Of a stretch of 64,000 bases of DNA, positions 35,490-45,003 are shown one piece after another. Made by a program: the position numbers and the translations under genes. Under the pieces are notes generated by a model. The model was given only the letters and a program-made list of their open reading frames with translations, was not told where the DNA came from and did not search any database. The DNA lies in assembly GCA_004298015.1 (NCBI GenBank), contig SCSE01000062.1, positions 1 through 64,000 of the forward strand, read 5' to 3'. The DNA is from Rhodanobacter sp. GTDB lineage: Bacteria > Pseudomonadota > Gammaproteobacteria > Xanthomonadales > Rhodanobacteraceae. How positions within the stretch are numbered: position 1 is the first letter of the stretch; every line of letters starts with the position of its first letter.

Positions 35490-35804
35490 TCAATGCAGCC
35501 ACAGTCGCATGGCCAGTGCCCCGAACCAGCACGACCAGCCCAGCCAGGGGCTGTAACGCCAGATGCGTTGCCAGCGGTCGATGTCGGAGTCGGCCAGTGC
35601 CGGCAGGGCGGGTGAGCGCAGCGCATGCTGCAGCCGAATCCAGGTCCGGAACCCGCTGGCCTTGCCGTGATCCGGTTCGGCGATGATTTTCCAATGCTGC
35701 AGATAGCGTGCGCGCATCAATCGCGCGATGCGAAACTGTGCGACGTAGGACAACGCGAACAGGCTGATGCCACCAAGCAGCAGCGCGAGATAAAGGATGA
35801 TCAT
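35490..35804 (-). CDS. Small membrane protein of unknown function
   Basis: 104 residues: an N-terminal hydrophobic helix (MIILYLALLLGGISLFALSY), a basic middle (RIARLMRARYLQHWKII) and a second hydrophobic stretch near the C-terminus (YSPWLGWSCWFGALAM). No family recognised. The start codon overlaps the stop of the lipoprotein gene upstream by four bases, so both are translated together, and the SDR gene follows 20 bases later. Confidence 0.72.
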   Translation of the reverse strand: MIILYLALLLGGISLFALSYVAQFRIARLMRARYLQHWKIIAEPDHGKASGFRTWIRLQHALRSPALPALADSDIDRWQRIWRYSPWLGWSCWFGALAMRLWLH

Positions 35805-36622
35805 CGATGACTGCCGTTACCCTTTGAGGCACTGCCGTTGTTGCTCCAGGGGAGAGGCAGTACCGTGCGCAGCGTATTGAGCACGCCATCGCCTTCGGGC
35901 GCCTTCTTGCAGATCGCATTGTCCACGGCCTTGGCATAGGTGGTGTTCATCATGCCGATCCACAGCGTGCCGTCCGGGCCGTGGGGGATGCTGAAACTGC
36001 CGGCGGAATTCATGTCGAGGGTGGCCTTGGTGGAAAACGAGGCGGGTGACTGTTCCCAGTAGGTCTTGCCCGATTGCTGCTTCGCCGAGCTGTAGACCAG
36101 CAGGTATCGGGCTCTGGGCTGGCTGATCGTGATGTCGCCGAAAGCGCCGGTGGTCTCGTCGCTCCAGCCCATGTGCTCGCACAGTCCGACATCTTGCGAA
36201 TGGATCGATTGAAACCCGGCGTCCAGCACCACGATGGTAGGTGCAAACAGATAGCTGGAATGCAACCAGCGGCCATTCAATTCAGATTTCAGCGCCACCC
36301 GGTAGGGCAGCTTGACGCCGGTGGGCAGGCGGAAGGCGAGGAAGTAGCTTGGCGTTCCATTGAGGTTGGCCACCATGCTGCCGCTACCGAGGACGAATTT
36401 TTCCGGCTGCCAGGGCAACAGCTTGCGGTAGGAGAAATCGGCAAAACTGTTGCAGCATGGCGTGGCCTGCTGCAGCTTCTGTCGGGCCAGATCAAGCGCA
36501 TCGGCGCTGTTCTCCGACGGTGGTCGCAGATTCGGTGGAATCAGCATCGTCACGCTGTGACAGCCGCCCAGCACGAGCGCGACGATCAGGATGCTGGCAA
36601 GGAGAGGGGGTCGGTGCGGCAT
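35801..36622 (-). CDS. MalM-like periplasmic lipoprotein
   Basis: 273-residue exported protein. The signal ends in LVLGGC, a clear lipobox with the acylated cysteine at residue 21. A Cys-Cys pair in ATPCCNSFADFSYRKL followed by a beta-rich domain resembles the MalM family, lipoproteins of unclear role named from the E. coli maltose operon; the match is by pattern only. No maltose genes are adjacent. It starts 19 bases after asnS on the same strand and overlaps the small membrane protein gene. Confidence 0.72.
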   Translation of the reverse strand: MPHRPPLLASILIVALVLGGCHSVTMLIPPNLRPPSENSADALDLARQKLQQATPCCNSFADFSYRKLLPWQPEKFVLGSGSMVANLNGTPSYFLAFRLPTGVKLPYRVALKSELNGRWLHSSYLFAPTIVVLDAGFQSIHSQDVGLCEHMGWSDETTGAFGDITISQPRARYLLVYSSAKQQSGKTYWEQSPASFSTKATLDMNSAGSFSIPHGPDGTLWIGMMNTTYAKAVDNAICKKAPEGDGVLNTLRTVLPLPWSNNGSASKGNGSHR

Positions 36623-36641
36623 GGCTTGTCAGTGAGGGGGC

Positions 36642-38042
36642 TCAGAATTCCGCGGTCCCGGCAGCGCGGGGGTAGGGGATCGCGTCGCGGATGTTGGACA
36701 GACCGCAAACGTAGACCAGCAGCCGCTCGAAACCCAGCCCGAAACCGGCGTGCGGCACCGTGCCATAGCGACGCAGGTCACGGTACCAGTCATAGGTACC
36801 GGTATCGAGGCCGAACTTGGCCATGCGGCGGTCGAGGTGGTCGAGTCGCTCCTCGCGTTGCGCACCGCCGATGATCTCGCCGATGCCGGGTGCCAGCACG
36901 TCCATCGCCGCCACGGTTTTCTCGTCGTCGTTCAAGCGCATGTAGAACGCCTTGATCTGCTCGGGGTAATTCATCACGACCACCGGACGTCCGATATGTT
37001 TCTCGGCGAGATAGCGTTCGTGCTCGGTCTGCAGATCCACGCCCCAGGCCACCGGATATTCGAACTTCTGTCCGGACTTTTTCAGGATCTCGATCGCGTC
37101 GGTGTAGTCGATGCGCTCGAACGGCTGGGCAATGAAGGCCTCGATGCGGCTGATCGCGTCCGCTTGCACCCGCTCGGCGAAAAACGCCATGTCGTCGGCG
37201 CGCTCGTCCAGCACCGCCTTGAAGATCGCCTTGAGGAAGCCCTCGGCGCAGTCGGCGGTGGCAGCGAGATCGGCGAAGGCGATCTCCGGCTCGACCATCC
37301 AGAACTCGGCCAGATGGCGCGGCGTATTGGAATGCTCGGCACGGAAGGCTGGGCCAAAGGTATAGACCTTGCTCATCGCCAGGCAGTAGGCCTCGACATT
37401 GAGCTGGCCGGAGACGGTAAGGAACGCCTCGCGGCCGAAGAAATCCTGGCGGAAGTCGATCTTGCCGTCGGGCGTGCGCGGCAGATTGGCCAGGTCCAGG
37501 GTGGACAGGCGAAACATCTCGCCGGCGCCCTCGGCGTCCGAGGTGGTGATGATCGGGGTGTTGATCCAGAAGAAACCCTGTTCGGTGAGATGGCGGTGGA
37601 TCGCCATCATCATGGTGTGGCGCACCCGGGTGACTGCGCCGAACAGGTTGGTGCGTGGGCGCAGGTGGGCCACTTCGCGCAGGAACTCCATCGAGTGCTG
37701 CTTGGGCTGGATCGGGTAGGTTTCCGGGTCGTCGACCAGGCCGGTAACGGTCACCTCGCTCGCCTGTAGCTCGAAACGCTGCCCCTTGCCCTGCGATGGC
37801 ACCAGGGTGCCGCTGACGATGACACCCGCGCCGGCGGTGAGATGCTTCACCTCATCGTCGTAGTTGGCCAGGGTGGCCGGCACCACGGCCTGGATCGGGT
37901 CGAAGCAGGAGCCGTCGGTCACGTTGACGAAGGACAGGCCGGCCTTGGAATCGCGCCGGGTGCGAACCCAGCCTCGGACCGTCACCGTGCTGCCGGCATC
38001 GAGTGTGCCGGAAAGCGCCTGTTTCACACTGACCACTGCCAT
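36642..38042 (-). CDS. asnS: Asparaginyl-tRNA synthetase
   Basis: 466-residue class IIb synthetase charging tRNA-Asn, the same length as the E. coli enzyme. The OB-fold anticodon-binding domain ([19 protein letters not shown]) is followed by catalytic motif 2 [20 protein letters not shown] and motif 3 [15 protein letters not shown] 38042 has an AGGAG site. Transcribed divergently from iscA, possibly with the lipoprotein gene downstream. Confidence 0.97.
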   Translation of the reverse strand: MAVVSVKQALSGTLDAGSTVTVRGWVRTRRDSKAGLSFVNVTDGSCFDPIQAVVPATLANYDDEVKHLTAGAGVIVSGTLVPSQGKGQRFELQASEVTVTGLVDDPETYPIQPKQHSMEFLREVAHLRPRTNLFGAVTRVRHTMMMAIHRHLTEQGFFWINTPIITTSDAEGAGEMFRLSTLDLANLPRTPDGKIDFRQDFFGREAFLTVSGQLNVEAYCLAMSKVYTFGPAFRAEHSNTPRHLAEFWMVEPEIAFADLAATADCAEGFLKAIFKAVLDERADDMAFFAERVQADAISRIEAFIAQPFERIDYTDAIEILKKSGQKFEYPVAWGVDLQTEHERYLAEKHIGRPVVVMNYPEQIKAFYMRLNDDEKTVAAMDVLAPGIGEIIGGAQREERLDHLDRRMAKFGLDTGTYDWYRDLRRYGTVPHAGFGLGFERLLVYVCGLSNIRDAIPYPRAAGTAEF

Positions 38043-38200
38043 GAATTGAAACTCCTGCTGATGCGCCGCATATCGGTACGCGTGGTAACGAAACGGCGCC
38101 ACCGCACAAGGCGGGCACACCGGATCAAACCCGCATGATAATCTAGCCAGCGCCCGGACTGTGACAATCCGGACCACTTGTCGAACCTGGAATCGTCGTC

Positions 38201-38527
38201 ATGACCATCACCATCACACCCGCCGCCAACCAGCGCATGCGCCATTTCCTGCAGGCTACGCCGGCAGCAGCCGGGGTGCGTTTCGGCGTCAAGCGCACGG
38301 GTTGTTCGGGGTTTGCCTATGTGGTGGACCTGGCCGAGACGCTCGGAGAGGGCGACCAACTGGTCGAGGTGGACGGGTTGCCACTGATCGTCAGTGACAA
38401 GAACCTGGCCATGGTCGAGGGCACGGTGATCGACTTCCAGCGGCAGGGACTCAACGCCAGCTTCGTGTTCCACAACCCGAATGCCACCGGGGAATGCGGC
38501 TGCGGCGAGAGTTTCACTGTCGGCTGA
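38201..38527 (+). CDS. iscA: A-type iron-sulfur carrier (IscA/SufA-like)
   Basis: 108-residue HesB/IscA-family protein that carries Fe-S clusters or iron to apoproteins. The three conserved cysteines are present: C35 (GCSGFAY), C99 and C101 (ECGCGESF). It stands alone rather than in an isc or suf operon; sufE lies 25 kb away, also isolated. Whether it is functionally IscA, SufA or ErpA cannot be decided from sequence alone, although the CGCG ending fits IscA/SufA. Confidence 0.93.
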   Translation: MTITITPAANQRMRHFLQATPAAAGVRFGVKRTGCSGFAYVVDLAETLGEGDQLVEVDGLPLIVSDKNLAMVEGTVIDFQRQGLNASFVFHNPNATGECGCGESFTVG

Positions 38528-38563
38528 GTCGATAGGTCTGCCTCGATCATTGATTTCAACAAC

Positions 38564-38593
38564 TTGCGTGATCGCTCGTCGACACCGTACAAT
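38564..38593 (+). promoter_or_regulatory. Sigma-70 promoter of the rpsF operon
   Basis: TTGCGT (38564-38569) and TACAAT (38588-38593) are separated by 18 bases, a good sigma-70 match. It would give a leader of about 100 nucleotides before rpsF. Confidence 0.55.
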
Positions 38594-38616
38594 TCCGCTT
38601 CTGTCCATGCCAGCAA

Positions 38617-38643
38617 GCGGTGGGCGGGTACTTGCCTCACCGC
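38617..38643 (+). promoter_or_regulatory. rpsF leader hairpin, possible S6:S18 autoregulatory element
   Basis: GCGGTGGGC (38617-38625) pairs with GCCTCACCGC (38634-38643), nine base pairs with one bulged T and an eight-base loop, followed immediately by ACCGACGGG. rpsF leaders of many bacteria carry a structured S6:S18-binding site with a CCG motif; position and CCG content fit, but the consensus was not checked by a covariance model. Confidence 0.4.
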
Positions 38644-38698
38644 ACCGACGGGAGGCTGCGAGGCCGATCAGGCTGCATCCACAAGGAGTTACCCCACG

Positions 38699-39136
38699 AT
38701 GACCCTGCGTCATTACGAAGTCGTGTTTCTGGTCCACCCTGACCAGAGCGAGCAGGTTCCGGCCATGATCGAGCGCTACAAGGCGGTGATCGAGACCGAC
38801 GGTGGCAAGATTCATCGCCTGGAAGACTGGGGCCGTCGTCAGCTGGCCTACCCGATCGTGAACCTGGCCAAGGCTCACTACGTGATGTTCAACATCGAAG
38901 TGAGTCAGAACGCGCTGAACGAGCTGGAGTCGGGTTTCCGCTTCAACGATGCCGTGTTGCGTCACCTGGTGGTGCGTCGTAACGAAGCCGACACCGAGCC
39001 GTCCTTCATCCTCAAGAGCAAGGAAAAGGATGATGCCAAGTCGACCCGTCGTCGTGATGACGAGAACGATGGCGACAGTCGCCCGCGTGGGCGCGACGAC
39101 AGCGATAGCGACAACGATCGCGACAGCGACGACTAA
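38699..39136 (+). CDS. rpsF: Small subunit ribosomal protein bS6
   Basis: 145-residue S6, binding 16S rRNA together with bS18. Core features are [27 protein letters not shown] and HYVMFNIE. The C-terminus extends about 40 residues beyond the fold as an acidic/basic Asp/Arg/Ser tail ([13 protein letters not shown]), resembling in kind the acidic tail that RimK extends with glutamates in E. coli. AAGGAG precedes ATG 38699. First gene of the rpsF-rpsR pair. Confidence 0.96.
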   Translation: MTLRHYEVVFLVHPDQSEQVPAMIERYKAVIETDGGKIHRLEDWGRRQLAYPIVNLAKAHYVMFNIEVSQNALNELESGFRFNDAVLRHLVVRRNEADTEPSFILKSKEKDDAKSTRRRDDENDGDSRPRGRDDSDSDNDRDSDD

Positions 39137-39151
39137 TCAGGAGCCTAGACC

Positions 39152-39382
39152 ATGTCCAAGTTTTTCCGCCGCCGCAAGTTTTGCCGCTTCACTGCCGAAG
39201 ATGTGAAGGAGATCGACTACAAGGATCTCAACACCTTGCGCCAGTACGTTACCGAGAACGGCAAGATCGTGCCGAGCCGCATCACCGGGACCAAGGCGCG
39301 TTACCAGCGCCAGCTGGCTACTGCGATCAAGCGTGCGCGCTTCCTGTCGTTGCTGCCATATACCGACAACCACGACGTCTGA
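39152..39382 (+). CDS. rpsR: Small subunit ribosomal protein bS18
   Basis: 76-residue S18, heterodimer partner of bS6 on the platform of the 30S subunit. The opening [15 protein letters not shown] and the conserved [24 protein letters not shown] and [21 protein letters not shown] are diagnostic. It starts 15 bases after rpsF, giving the normal stoichiometric pairing. No PriB gene lies between them and rplI, unlike in enterobacteria. Confidence 0.98.
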   Translation: MSKFFRRRKFCRFTAEDVKEIDYKDLNTLRQYVTENGKIVPSRITGTKARYQRQLATAIKRARFLSLLPYTDNHDV

Positions 39383-39524
39383 CAACAACCCTCCCCGGGG
39401 CACAGATCGGCAGGAAAGCCGATGTGCACGGTACAAGTTGTCCGGAGAGTGAGGGCCATGGATGGCCTGAATGAAGTTGCCCACGGGGCCGATGAGGGGT
39501 TGGTGCCCAGCCCCTCAGCCCAGC

Positions 39525-39547
39525 CCTCTCGCCGACGGGGAGAGGGC
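39525..39547. repeat. CCCTCTC/GAGAGGG palindrome
   Basis: CCCTCTC (39525-39531) and GAGAGGG (39541-39547) form a hairpin in the 230-base rpsR-rplI gap. Its CCCTCTC...GGGGAGAGGG form resembles the palindromes inside the 227-bp array at 9981-10541, pointing to one dispersed family. Confidence 0.6.
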
Positions 39548-39615
39548 GCCATACCTTCGGACAGCCGTCCACGGCTGCGTCGGGCCAAGCCGGCGCTAAC
39601 GAAACAGGAATCACC

Positions 39616-40062
39616 ATGGAACTCATTCTTCTGCAGAAAGTCCGCAACCTCGGGACGCTCGGCGACAAGGTCGTCGTGAAGCCCGGTTATGGTCGCAACT
39701 ACCTGTTGCCGCAGGGCAAGGCCGTACGCGTGAATGCCGCCAATCTGGCGGCTTTCGAACAGCGCCGCGCCGAATACCAGGCGAAGGCCGACAGCCAGCT
39801 GGCCGATGCCGAGGCCCGCAAGGGCAAGCTGGATGGCGTGTCGGTGACCATCGCCACCCATGCCAGCGCCGAAGGCAAGTTGTTCGGTTCGGTCGGTCCG
39901 CGTGATATTTCCGAGGCGCTGTCGGCCGCGGGTCACGAGGTCAACAAGGGTGAGGTGATTCTGGGTGAAGGCCCGCTTCGCCACACCGGTGAATTCGACG
40001 TGGCACTGCATCTGCACGCCGACGTGCATACCAGCGTCAAGGTAATCGTCGTCGCCGACTGA
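39616..40062 (+). CDS. rplI: Large subunit ribosomal protein bL9
   Basis: 148-residue two-domain L9 binding 23S rRNA at the base of the L1 stalk. The N-domain reads [19 protein letters not shown] and [15 protein letters not shown]; a connecting helix leads to the C-domain with [17 protein letters not shown]. Preceded by an AACAGGAATC ribosome-binding region. Downstream is a strong hairpin terminator, so rplI ends the ribosomal unit before dnaB. Confidence 0.98.
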   Translation: MELILLQKVRNLGTLGDKVVVKPGYGRNYLLPQGKAVRVNAANLAAFEQRRAEYQAKADSQLADAEARKGKLDGVSVTIATHASAEGKLFGSVGPRDISEALSAAGHEVNKGEVILGEGPLRHTGEFDVALHLHADVHTSVKVIVVAD

Positions 40063-40097
40063 GCTGGCCGATACCGGGCTATCTCCCGTCGATGGAG

Positions 40098-40131
40098 ACC
40101 AACGGGCGCCGCGAGGCGCCCGTTGGTTTGT
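40098..40131 (+). terminator. Terminator after rplI
   Basis: ACCAACGGGCGCC (40098-40110) and GGCGCCCGTTGGT (40115-40127) form a perfect 13-bp stem closed by a GCGA tetraloop, followed by TTGTG. The stem is strong although the T tract is short. Confidence 0.8.
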
Positions 40132-40208
40132 GCGCAAGGCCAACCAACCAGGTCAGCAGAGTCTTGCCTGCGCCGGTCCATCCGCACGCTGTTTCCCGTG
40201 CAGCTCTC

Positions 40209-40238
40209 TTATCCCCAGCAACTCACAGGTTTTCCACA
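40209..40238 (+). promoter_or_regulatory. Two DnaA-box-like sites upstream of dnaB
   Basis: TTATCCCCA (40209-40217) and TTTTCCACA (40230-40238) each differ from the DnaA box TTATCCACA at one position. Their starts are 21 bases apart, two helical turns, and they lie about 115 bases before the dnaB start. DnaA could bind here to couple replicative helicase expression to initiation; chance occurrence is possible. Confidence 0.45.
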
Positions 40239-40353
40239 GACTTGTTGTCTCGACGGATGAGACGCCGCCGCGCATGATGGTACGGGTGTGATCTCGCGCA
40301 AGGCGCCGCTGCGTCGCCTACCGGTCATATGCCATTTCCCCCGAGGTAGATCG

Positions 40354-41748
40354 ATGTCTTTCGTGCCCGAACGCAAATCCTCGACCCCGGCCATTGAGGC
40401 GCTGCGCGTGCCGCCGCATTCGATCGATGCCGAACAGGCCGTGCTGGGCGGGTTGATGCTGGCGCCGGATGCCTTGGACAAGGTTGCCGACCGGCTGGCC
40501 GAACAGGATTTCTACCGCAAGGATCACCGTCTGATCTGGCGTGCGATCAACGAGCTGGCCAACAAGGGCATGCCGTGTGATGCGGTGACCCTGGGCGACT
40601 GGTTCGAAAGCAGCGGGCTGGTCGAGATGGTGGGTGGCGCCGGTTACCTGATCGAGCTGGCCAACAGCACGCCGAGCGCTGCCAACATCGCGGCCTATGC
40701 CGATATCGTGCGCGAAAAATCGGTATTGCGGCAGCTGATCGACGCGGGTACCTCGATCACCGAGGATGGTTACCGGCCCGAAGGCAAGAGCATGCAGGAG
40801 GTGCTGGAAAACGCCGAGCAGCGCGTCTTCCACATCGCCGAGTCCGGCGCACGCGGCAAGAAGGATTCCGTCTCGATGCGGGACGCCGTCAAGGACGCGT
40901 TCCGCCTGCTGACCGAGCGCTATGAGAATCGCGGCCAGCTTACCGGCGTCACCACCGGCTTCAACGACCTGGACGAGCTTACCTCGGGGCTGCAGCCTTC
41001 GGACCTGATCATCGTGGCGGCCCGTCCGTCGATGGGCAAGACCGCATTTGCGCTGAACATCGCCGAGACCGCCGCATTGCGCAGCAAGAAGGCGGTGGTG
41101 GTGTTTTCGATGGAAATGTCCGCCTCACAGCTGGCGTTCCGGCTGATTTCCTCGGTCGGGCGCATCCATCAGCAACATCTGCGCAATGGCGACCTGCAGG
41201 AGGAAGACTGGCCGCGCGTCTCCAACGCGATCTCGATACTTTCGGAAGCGAAGATCTTCATCGACGATACGCCCAGCCTGTCGCCGGTGGAGCTGCGCTC
41301 GCGCTCGCGCCGCCTGCATCGCGAGCATGGTGGCCTGGGGTTGATCGTGATCGATTACCTGCAATTGATGCAGGTGCCCGGCAACAAGGAGAATCGTGCC
41401 ACCGAAATTTCAGAAATTTCGCGTTCACTGAAGGGCCTCGCCAAGGAGCTCAACGTGCCGGTGATCGCCCTGTCGCAGTTGAACCGCTCGCTGGAGCAGC
41501 GTGCCGACAAGCGGCCGATGATGTCCGATCTGCGCGAGTCCGGCGCGATCGAGCAGGACGCCGACGTGATCATGTTCATCTACCGCGACGAGTACTACAA
41601 CAAGGAGTCGCCGGACAAGGGCATGGCCGAGATCATCATTGGCAAGCAGCGCAACGGTCCGACCGACACCTGCAAGCTGACCTTCCTCGGCCAGTACACC
41701 AAGTTCGAGAATTACGCACCGGATTCATTCGTCGGTTCGTTTGATTGA
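40354..41748 (+). CDS. dnaB: Replicative DNA helicase DnaB
   Basis: 464-residue hexameric 5'-3' helicase of the replication fork. The N-terminal primase-interacting domain starts near PPHSIDAEQAVLGGLML; the RecA-like domain has Walker A ARPSMGKTAFAL, Walker B LIVIDYLQLM and the arginine-finger region near the end. No intein is present at the usual P-loop site. ATG 40354 with a GAGG site is preferred to the longer open frame from 40288. Confidence 0.98.
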   Translation: MSFVPERKSSTPAIEALRVPPHSIDAEQAVLGGLMLAPDALDKVADRLAEQDFYRKDHRLIWRAINELANKGMPCDAVTLGDWFESSGLVEMVGGAGYLIELANSTPSAANIAAYADIVREKSVLRQLIDAGTSITEDGYRPEGKSMQEVLENAEQRVFHIAESGARGKKDSVSMRDAVKDAFRLLTERYENRGQLTGVTTGFNDLDELTSGLQPSDLIIVAARPSMGKTAFALNIAETAALRSKKAVVVFSMEMSASQLAFRLISSVGRIHQQHLRNGDLQEEDWPRVSNAISILSEAKIFIDDTPSLSPVELRSRSRRLHREHGGLGLIVIDYLQLMQVPGNKENRATEISEISRSLKGLAKELNVPVIALSQLNRSLEQRADKRPMMSDLRESGAIEQDADVIMFIYRDEYYNKESPDKGMAEIIIGKQRNGPTDTCKLTFLGQYTKFENYAPDSFVGSFD

Positions 41749-41766
41749 CGCCACGGCCGGATCCCG

Positions 41767-42855
41767 ATGAGCCGTACCACCGTCGCCACCATCCACCTCG
41801 GCGCACTGCGCCACAACCTGGCGCGTATCAGGACGCTGGCGGCTCCGGCCAGGGTCATGGCCGTGGTCAAGGCCGATGCCTATGGGCATGGTCTGGAGCG
41901 GGTGGCGCGTGCGCTGGATGGCCAGGTCGACGCGTTTGCCGTGGCGGCCCTGGGCGATGGCTTGCGCTTGCGCGCGGCGGGGCATCATCAGCGCATCGTG
42001 GTGTTGTCCGGCCCGGACAGTGCCCACGACATCGCCGAGATGCAGCGCCTGCAGTTGGATGCGGCGATCCATCATCCCACGCAACTGCAGTGGCTGGCGC
42101 AGGCTTCACCCGGGCGTGGCCGCCTGCGCGCGTGGCTGAAGATTGACAGCGGCATGCACCGGCTCGGCTTCGCGCCGGAACAGGTGGCGGCGGTGCACGC
42201 GCAGCTCGTTGCGATGCAGGGCGTTGACCCCGAGATTGGTTTGCTCACGCATTTTTCCGATGCGGAGCGGTTCGAGGGAACGCAGACGCCTGCACAGATC
42301 GCGCGTTTCGCCGAGGCGACCCGGCAGTTCAGCGGTCCGCGTTCGCTGTCCAATTCCGCCGCCGTGCTCGGCTGGCCCGAGGCGCGCGGCGACTGGGTGC
42401 GCACCGGGGGGCTGCTGTACGGACTGTCGGTGGTCGACGGCAAGAGCGGCGCCGACTTCGGCTTTCGTCCGGCGATGACCTTGAGCACCCGCCTGATCGC
42501 GATCAACCGTATCGGCAAGGGCGAGCGCATCGGCTACAACGGCACCTGGAGCTGCCCGGAAGACATGCCGGTCGGCGTCGCCGCGGTCGGCTACGGCGAT
42601 GGCTATCCGCGCAGTGCCGCCAGCGGAACGCCGGTGCTGGTCGGCGAGCAGCGCGTACCGCTGATCGGCCGGGTGTCGATGGACCTGATCACGCTCGACC
42701 TGCGCACGGCGCCGGCGGCGAAAATCGGTGACGAAGTCGTGCTGTGGGGTAGCGGACTTCCGGTGGAAACCATCGCCGCCCGCGCCGGCACTCTCTCCTA
42801 CGATCTTACCTGTGGCATGACCCGCCGGGTACTTTTCGTCGAGGACGATAGCTGA
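41767..42855 (+). CDS. alr: Alanine racemase
   Basis: 362-residue PLP enzyme making D-alanine for peptidoglycan. The PLP lysine is K35 in AVVKADAYGHG, and the second catalytic base tyrosine sits in RIGYNGTW. Other family blocks are DSGMHRLGF and GRVSMDLITLDL. It follows dnaB by 18 bases, the same order as in E. coli (dnaB-alr), and is probably co-transcribed. Confidence 0.97.
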   Translation: MSRTTVATIHLGALRHNLARIRTLAAPARVMAVVKADAYGHGLERVARALDGQVDAFAVAALGDGLRLRAAGHHQRIVVLSGPDSAHDIAEMQRLQLDAAIHHPTQLQWLAQASPGRGRLRAWLKIDSGMHRLGFAPEQVAAVHAQLVAMQGVDPEIGLLTHFSDAERFEGTQTPAQIARFAEATRQFSGPRSLSNSAAVLGWPEARGDWVRTGGLLYGLSVVDGKSGADFGFRPAMTLSTRLIAINRIGKGERIGYNGTWSCPEDMPVGVAAVGYGDGYPRSAASGTPVLVGEQRVPLIGRVSMDLITLDLRTAPAAKIGDEVVLWGSGLPVETIAARAGTLSYDLTCGMTRRVLFVEDDS

Positions 42856-42968
42856 TCGGGCATACGCCCGCGGGCGTGGGAGGCCAGGTTGCTGTCGCCG
42901 CGTCTCGCGGTTTGCGATGACGGCAGGCTAAGCTCACGCCCCTCTCTGGTTTTCAGTCAGGAATTCGC

Positions 42969-44354
42969 ATGGCCAAGGCCAAGACCGCCTACGTCTGTAC
43001 CGAATGCGGTGCCGAGCATAGCAAGTGGCAGGGTCAGTGCATCGAGTGCGGCGTCTGGAACGTGCTCAGCGAGATCGTGCTGGCGCCGGCGTCGGCTGCC
43101 AAGTCGTCGGTCGGCGCCCAGCGATCGAGCTATGCCGGCCAGGCGGCCGGCGCGGCAAGGATCACCCCGCTGACCGAGGTGGCACTGACGGCGGAGGCGC
43201 GTACCCACACCGGCATCGGCGAGCTCGACCGGGTGCTTGGAGGCGGTCTGGTGCAGGGTTCGGTGGTGCTGATCGGCGGCGACCCGGGGATCGGCAAGTC
43301 GACGCTGTTGCTGCAGATGCTCGGTACGCTGGGCGCGCACCTGGCCAGCGTCTACGTCACCGGCGAGGAGTCCTTGTCGCAGGTCGCCTCCCGGGCACAG
43401 CGACTCGGCCTGCCGCTGGCGCCGTTGCAGGCCCTGGCGGAGACCTGCATCGAGCGGATTCTCGAGCAGGCGATGGCCACGCGGCCGCGGGTGCTGGTGA
43501 TCGACTCGATCCAGACCATCTGGACCGAGCTGCTCACGGCGGCGCCGGGCTCGGTCAGCCAGGTGCGCGAGTCGGCGGCCAAGTTGACGCGCTTTGCCAA
43601 GGAGACAGGTACCTCGGTATTCCTGGTGGGCCACGTGACCAAGGAAGGCGGTATCGCCGGGCCGCGCGTGCTCGAGCACATGGTGGACGCGGTGCTGTAT
43701 TTCGAGGGTGAGTCGGGCAGTCGGTTCCGGGTATTGCGGGCGTTCAAGAACCGTTTCGGTGCGGTCAACGAACTGGGCGTGTTCGCGATGTCGGACAAGG
43801 GTTTGCGCGAGGTGCCGAATCCGTCGGCAATCTTCTTGTCTGCGCACAGCGGACCGACCTCCGGCAGTGCGGTGATGGTGACTCGCGAAGGTACCCGGCC
43901 GTTGCTGGTGGAGGTGCAGGCGCTGGTCGACCAGTCCTCGCTGGGCAATCCGCGCCGGGTGGCGCTGGGGCTGGAGCAGAATCGGCTGGCCATGCTGCTG
44001 GCCGTGCTGCATCGCCATGGCGGCGTCGCGGCATATGACCAGGACGTGTTCGTCAACGTGGTTGGCGGCATCCGGGTACAGGAGACCGCGGCCGATCTGC
44101 CGGTGCTGCTGGCGGTGCTGTCGTCGCTGCGTGACCGGCCGTTGCCCGAGCAAACCGTTACCTTCGGTGAAGTCGGCCTGTCCGGCGAGATTCGCCCGGT
44201 ACCGAACGGCGAGGAGCGATTGAAGGAGGCCTCCACGCACGGCTTCAGGCGGGCGATCGTGCCGAAGGCCAATGCGCCGAAGCAGGGACGCTTCGGCGAT
44301 CTGGTGGTGGTGGGTGTGGAACGCCTTTCCGAAGCGATCGATGCCTGCCGCTGA
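42969..44354 (+). CDS. radA: DNA repair protein RadA
   Basis: 461-residue RecA-related branch-migration helicase. A four-cysteine zinc finger opens the protein (YVCTECGAEHSKWQGQCIEC), followed by Walker A GGDPGIGKSTLLLQM, the RadA-specific KNRFGAVNELGVF motif and a Lon-protease-like C-terminal domain. Length equals E. coli RadA (460). Convergent with the GST gene; their stops are five bases apart. Confidence 0.97.
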   Translation: MAKAKTAYVCTECGAEHSKWQGQCIECGVWNVLSEIVLAPASAAKSSVGAQRSSYAGQAAGAARITPLTEVALTAEARTHTGIGELDRVLGGGLVQGSVVLIGGDPGIGKSTLLLQMLGTLGAHLASVYVTGEESLSQVASRAQRLGLPLAPLQALAETCIERILEQAMATRPRVLVIDSIQTIWTELLTAAPGSVSQVRESAAKLTRFAKETGTSVFLVGHVTKEGGIAGPRVLEHMVDAVLYFEGESGSRFRVLRAFKNRFGAVNELGVFAMSDKGLREVPNPSAIFLSAHSGPTSGSAVMVTREGTRPLLVEVQALVDQSSLGNPRRVALGLEQNRLAMLLAVLHRHGGVAAYDQDVFVNVVGGIRVQETAADLPVLLAVLSSLRDRPLPEQTVTFGEVGLSGEIRPVPNGEERLKEASTHGFRRAIVPKANAPKQGRFGDLVVVGVERLSEAIDACR

Positions 44355-44359
44355 CGCGG

Positions 44360-44980
44360 TCAGTCGCTGGGCAATGGCCAGGCCTGAAACGCCGGCAACT
44401 GCTCGGCGCGGGCGGCGAGGGCCACCAGGGTCGGATAATCCGCGGCGTCGACTAGCTCCGCTGTCACCAGCTGGATGAAGCCCCACGCCACGGCCACGGT
44501 GATGTCCGCCTGTCCCGGGTTTTCACCCTGCAACCAGCCCGGGCCGATCTCGCCTGCCTGTTGTTCCAGCAGCTTGCAGGCCGAGTTCAGCTGGCCGCTG
44601 ACGCGGGCCAGCCACGACTCGGAACGCAACGCATCCGGGCGTTTGCGCTCATAGACGATTTGCACGGCTTTTTCCGCCGCGAGCAGGGCTACGCCCACCA
44701 GGCGCAGCGCCGAGCGGCGTCTGGTCGGTTCGACCGGGAGCAGGCGCTTTTCGGGCGCTACCGTCGATTCGGCATAGTCGATGATCAGGCTGGAATCGAC
44801 CAGTTGCATGCCGTCATCGCAGACCAGCGTCGGTGCCTTGACCAGCGGGTTGATCTGATGAAACGCATCGAAGTCGGAAAACACTGACAGCGAACGATGC
44901 TCGAACGGCATGCCGAGCATCTGCAGGGATATCGCGGTGCGGCGGACGAAAGGGGAGTCGAGCATGCCGATCAGTTGCAT
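44360..44980 (-). CDS. Glutathione S-transferase family protein
   Basis: 206 residues with a thioredoxin-like N-domain (IGMLDSPFVRRTAISLQMLG; glutathione contacts KAPTLVCDDG and LVDSSLIIDY) and an all-helical C-domain (GENPGQADITVAVAWGF). The serine in DSPFVRR is a likely thiol-activating residue. It follows purU by 23 bases on the same strand and may be transcribed with it. Substrate unknown. Confidence 0.92.
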   Translation of the reverse strand: MQLIGMLDSPFVRRTAISLQMLGMPFEHRSLSVFSDFDAFHQINPLVKAPTLVCDDGMQLVDSSLIIDYAESTVAPEKRLLPVEPTRRRSALRLVGVALLAAEKAVQIVYERKRPDALRSESWLARVSGQLNSACKLLEQQAGEIGPGWLQGENPGQADITVAVAWGFIQLVTAELVDAADYPTLVALAARAEQLPAFQAWPLPSD

Positions 44981-45003
44981 GGAATCACCAGGGCGATAGT
45001 GGG

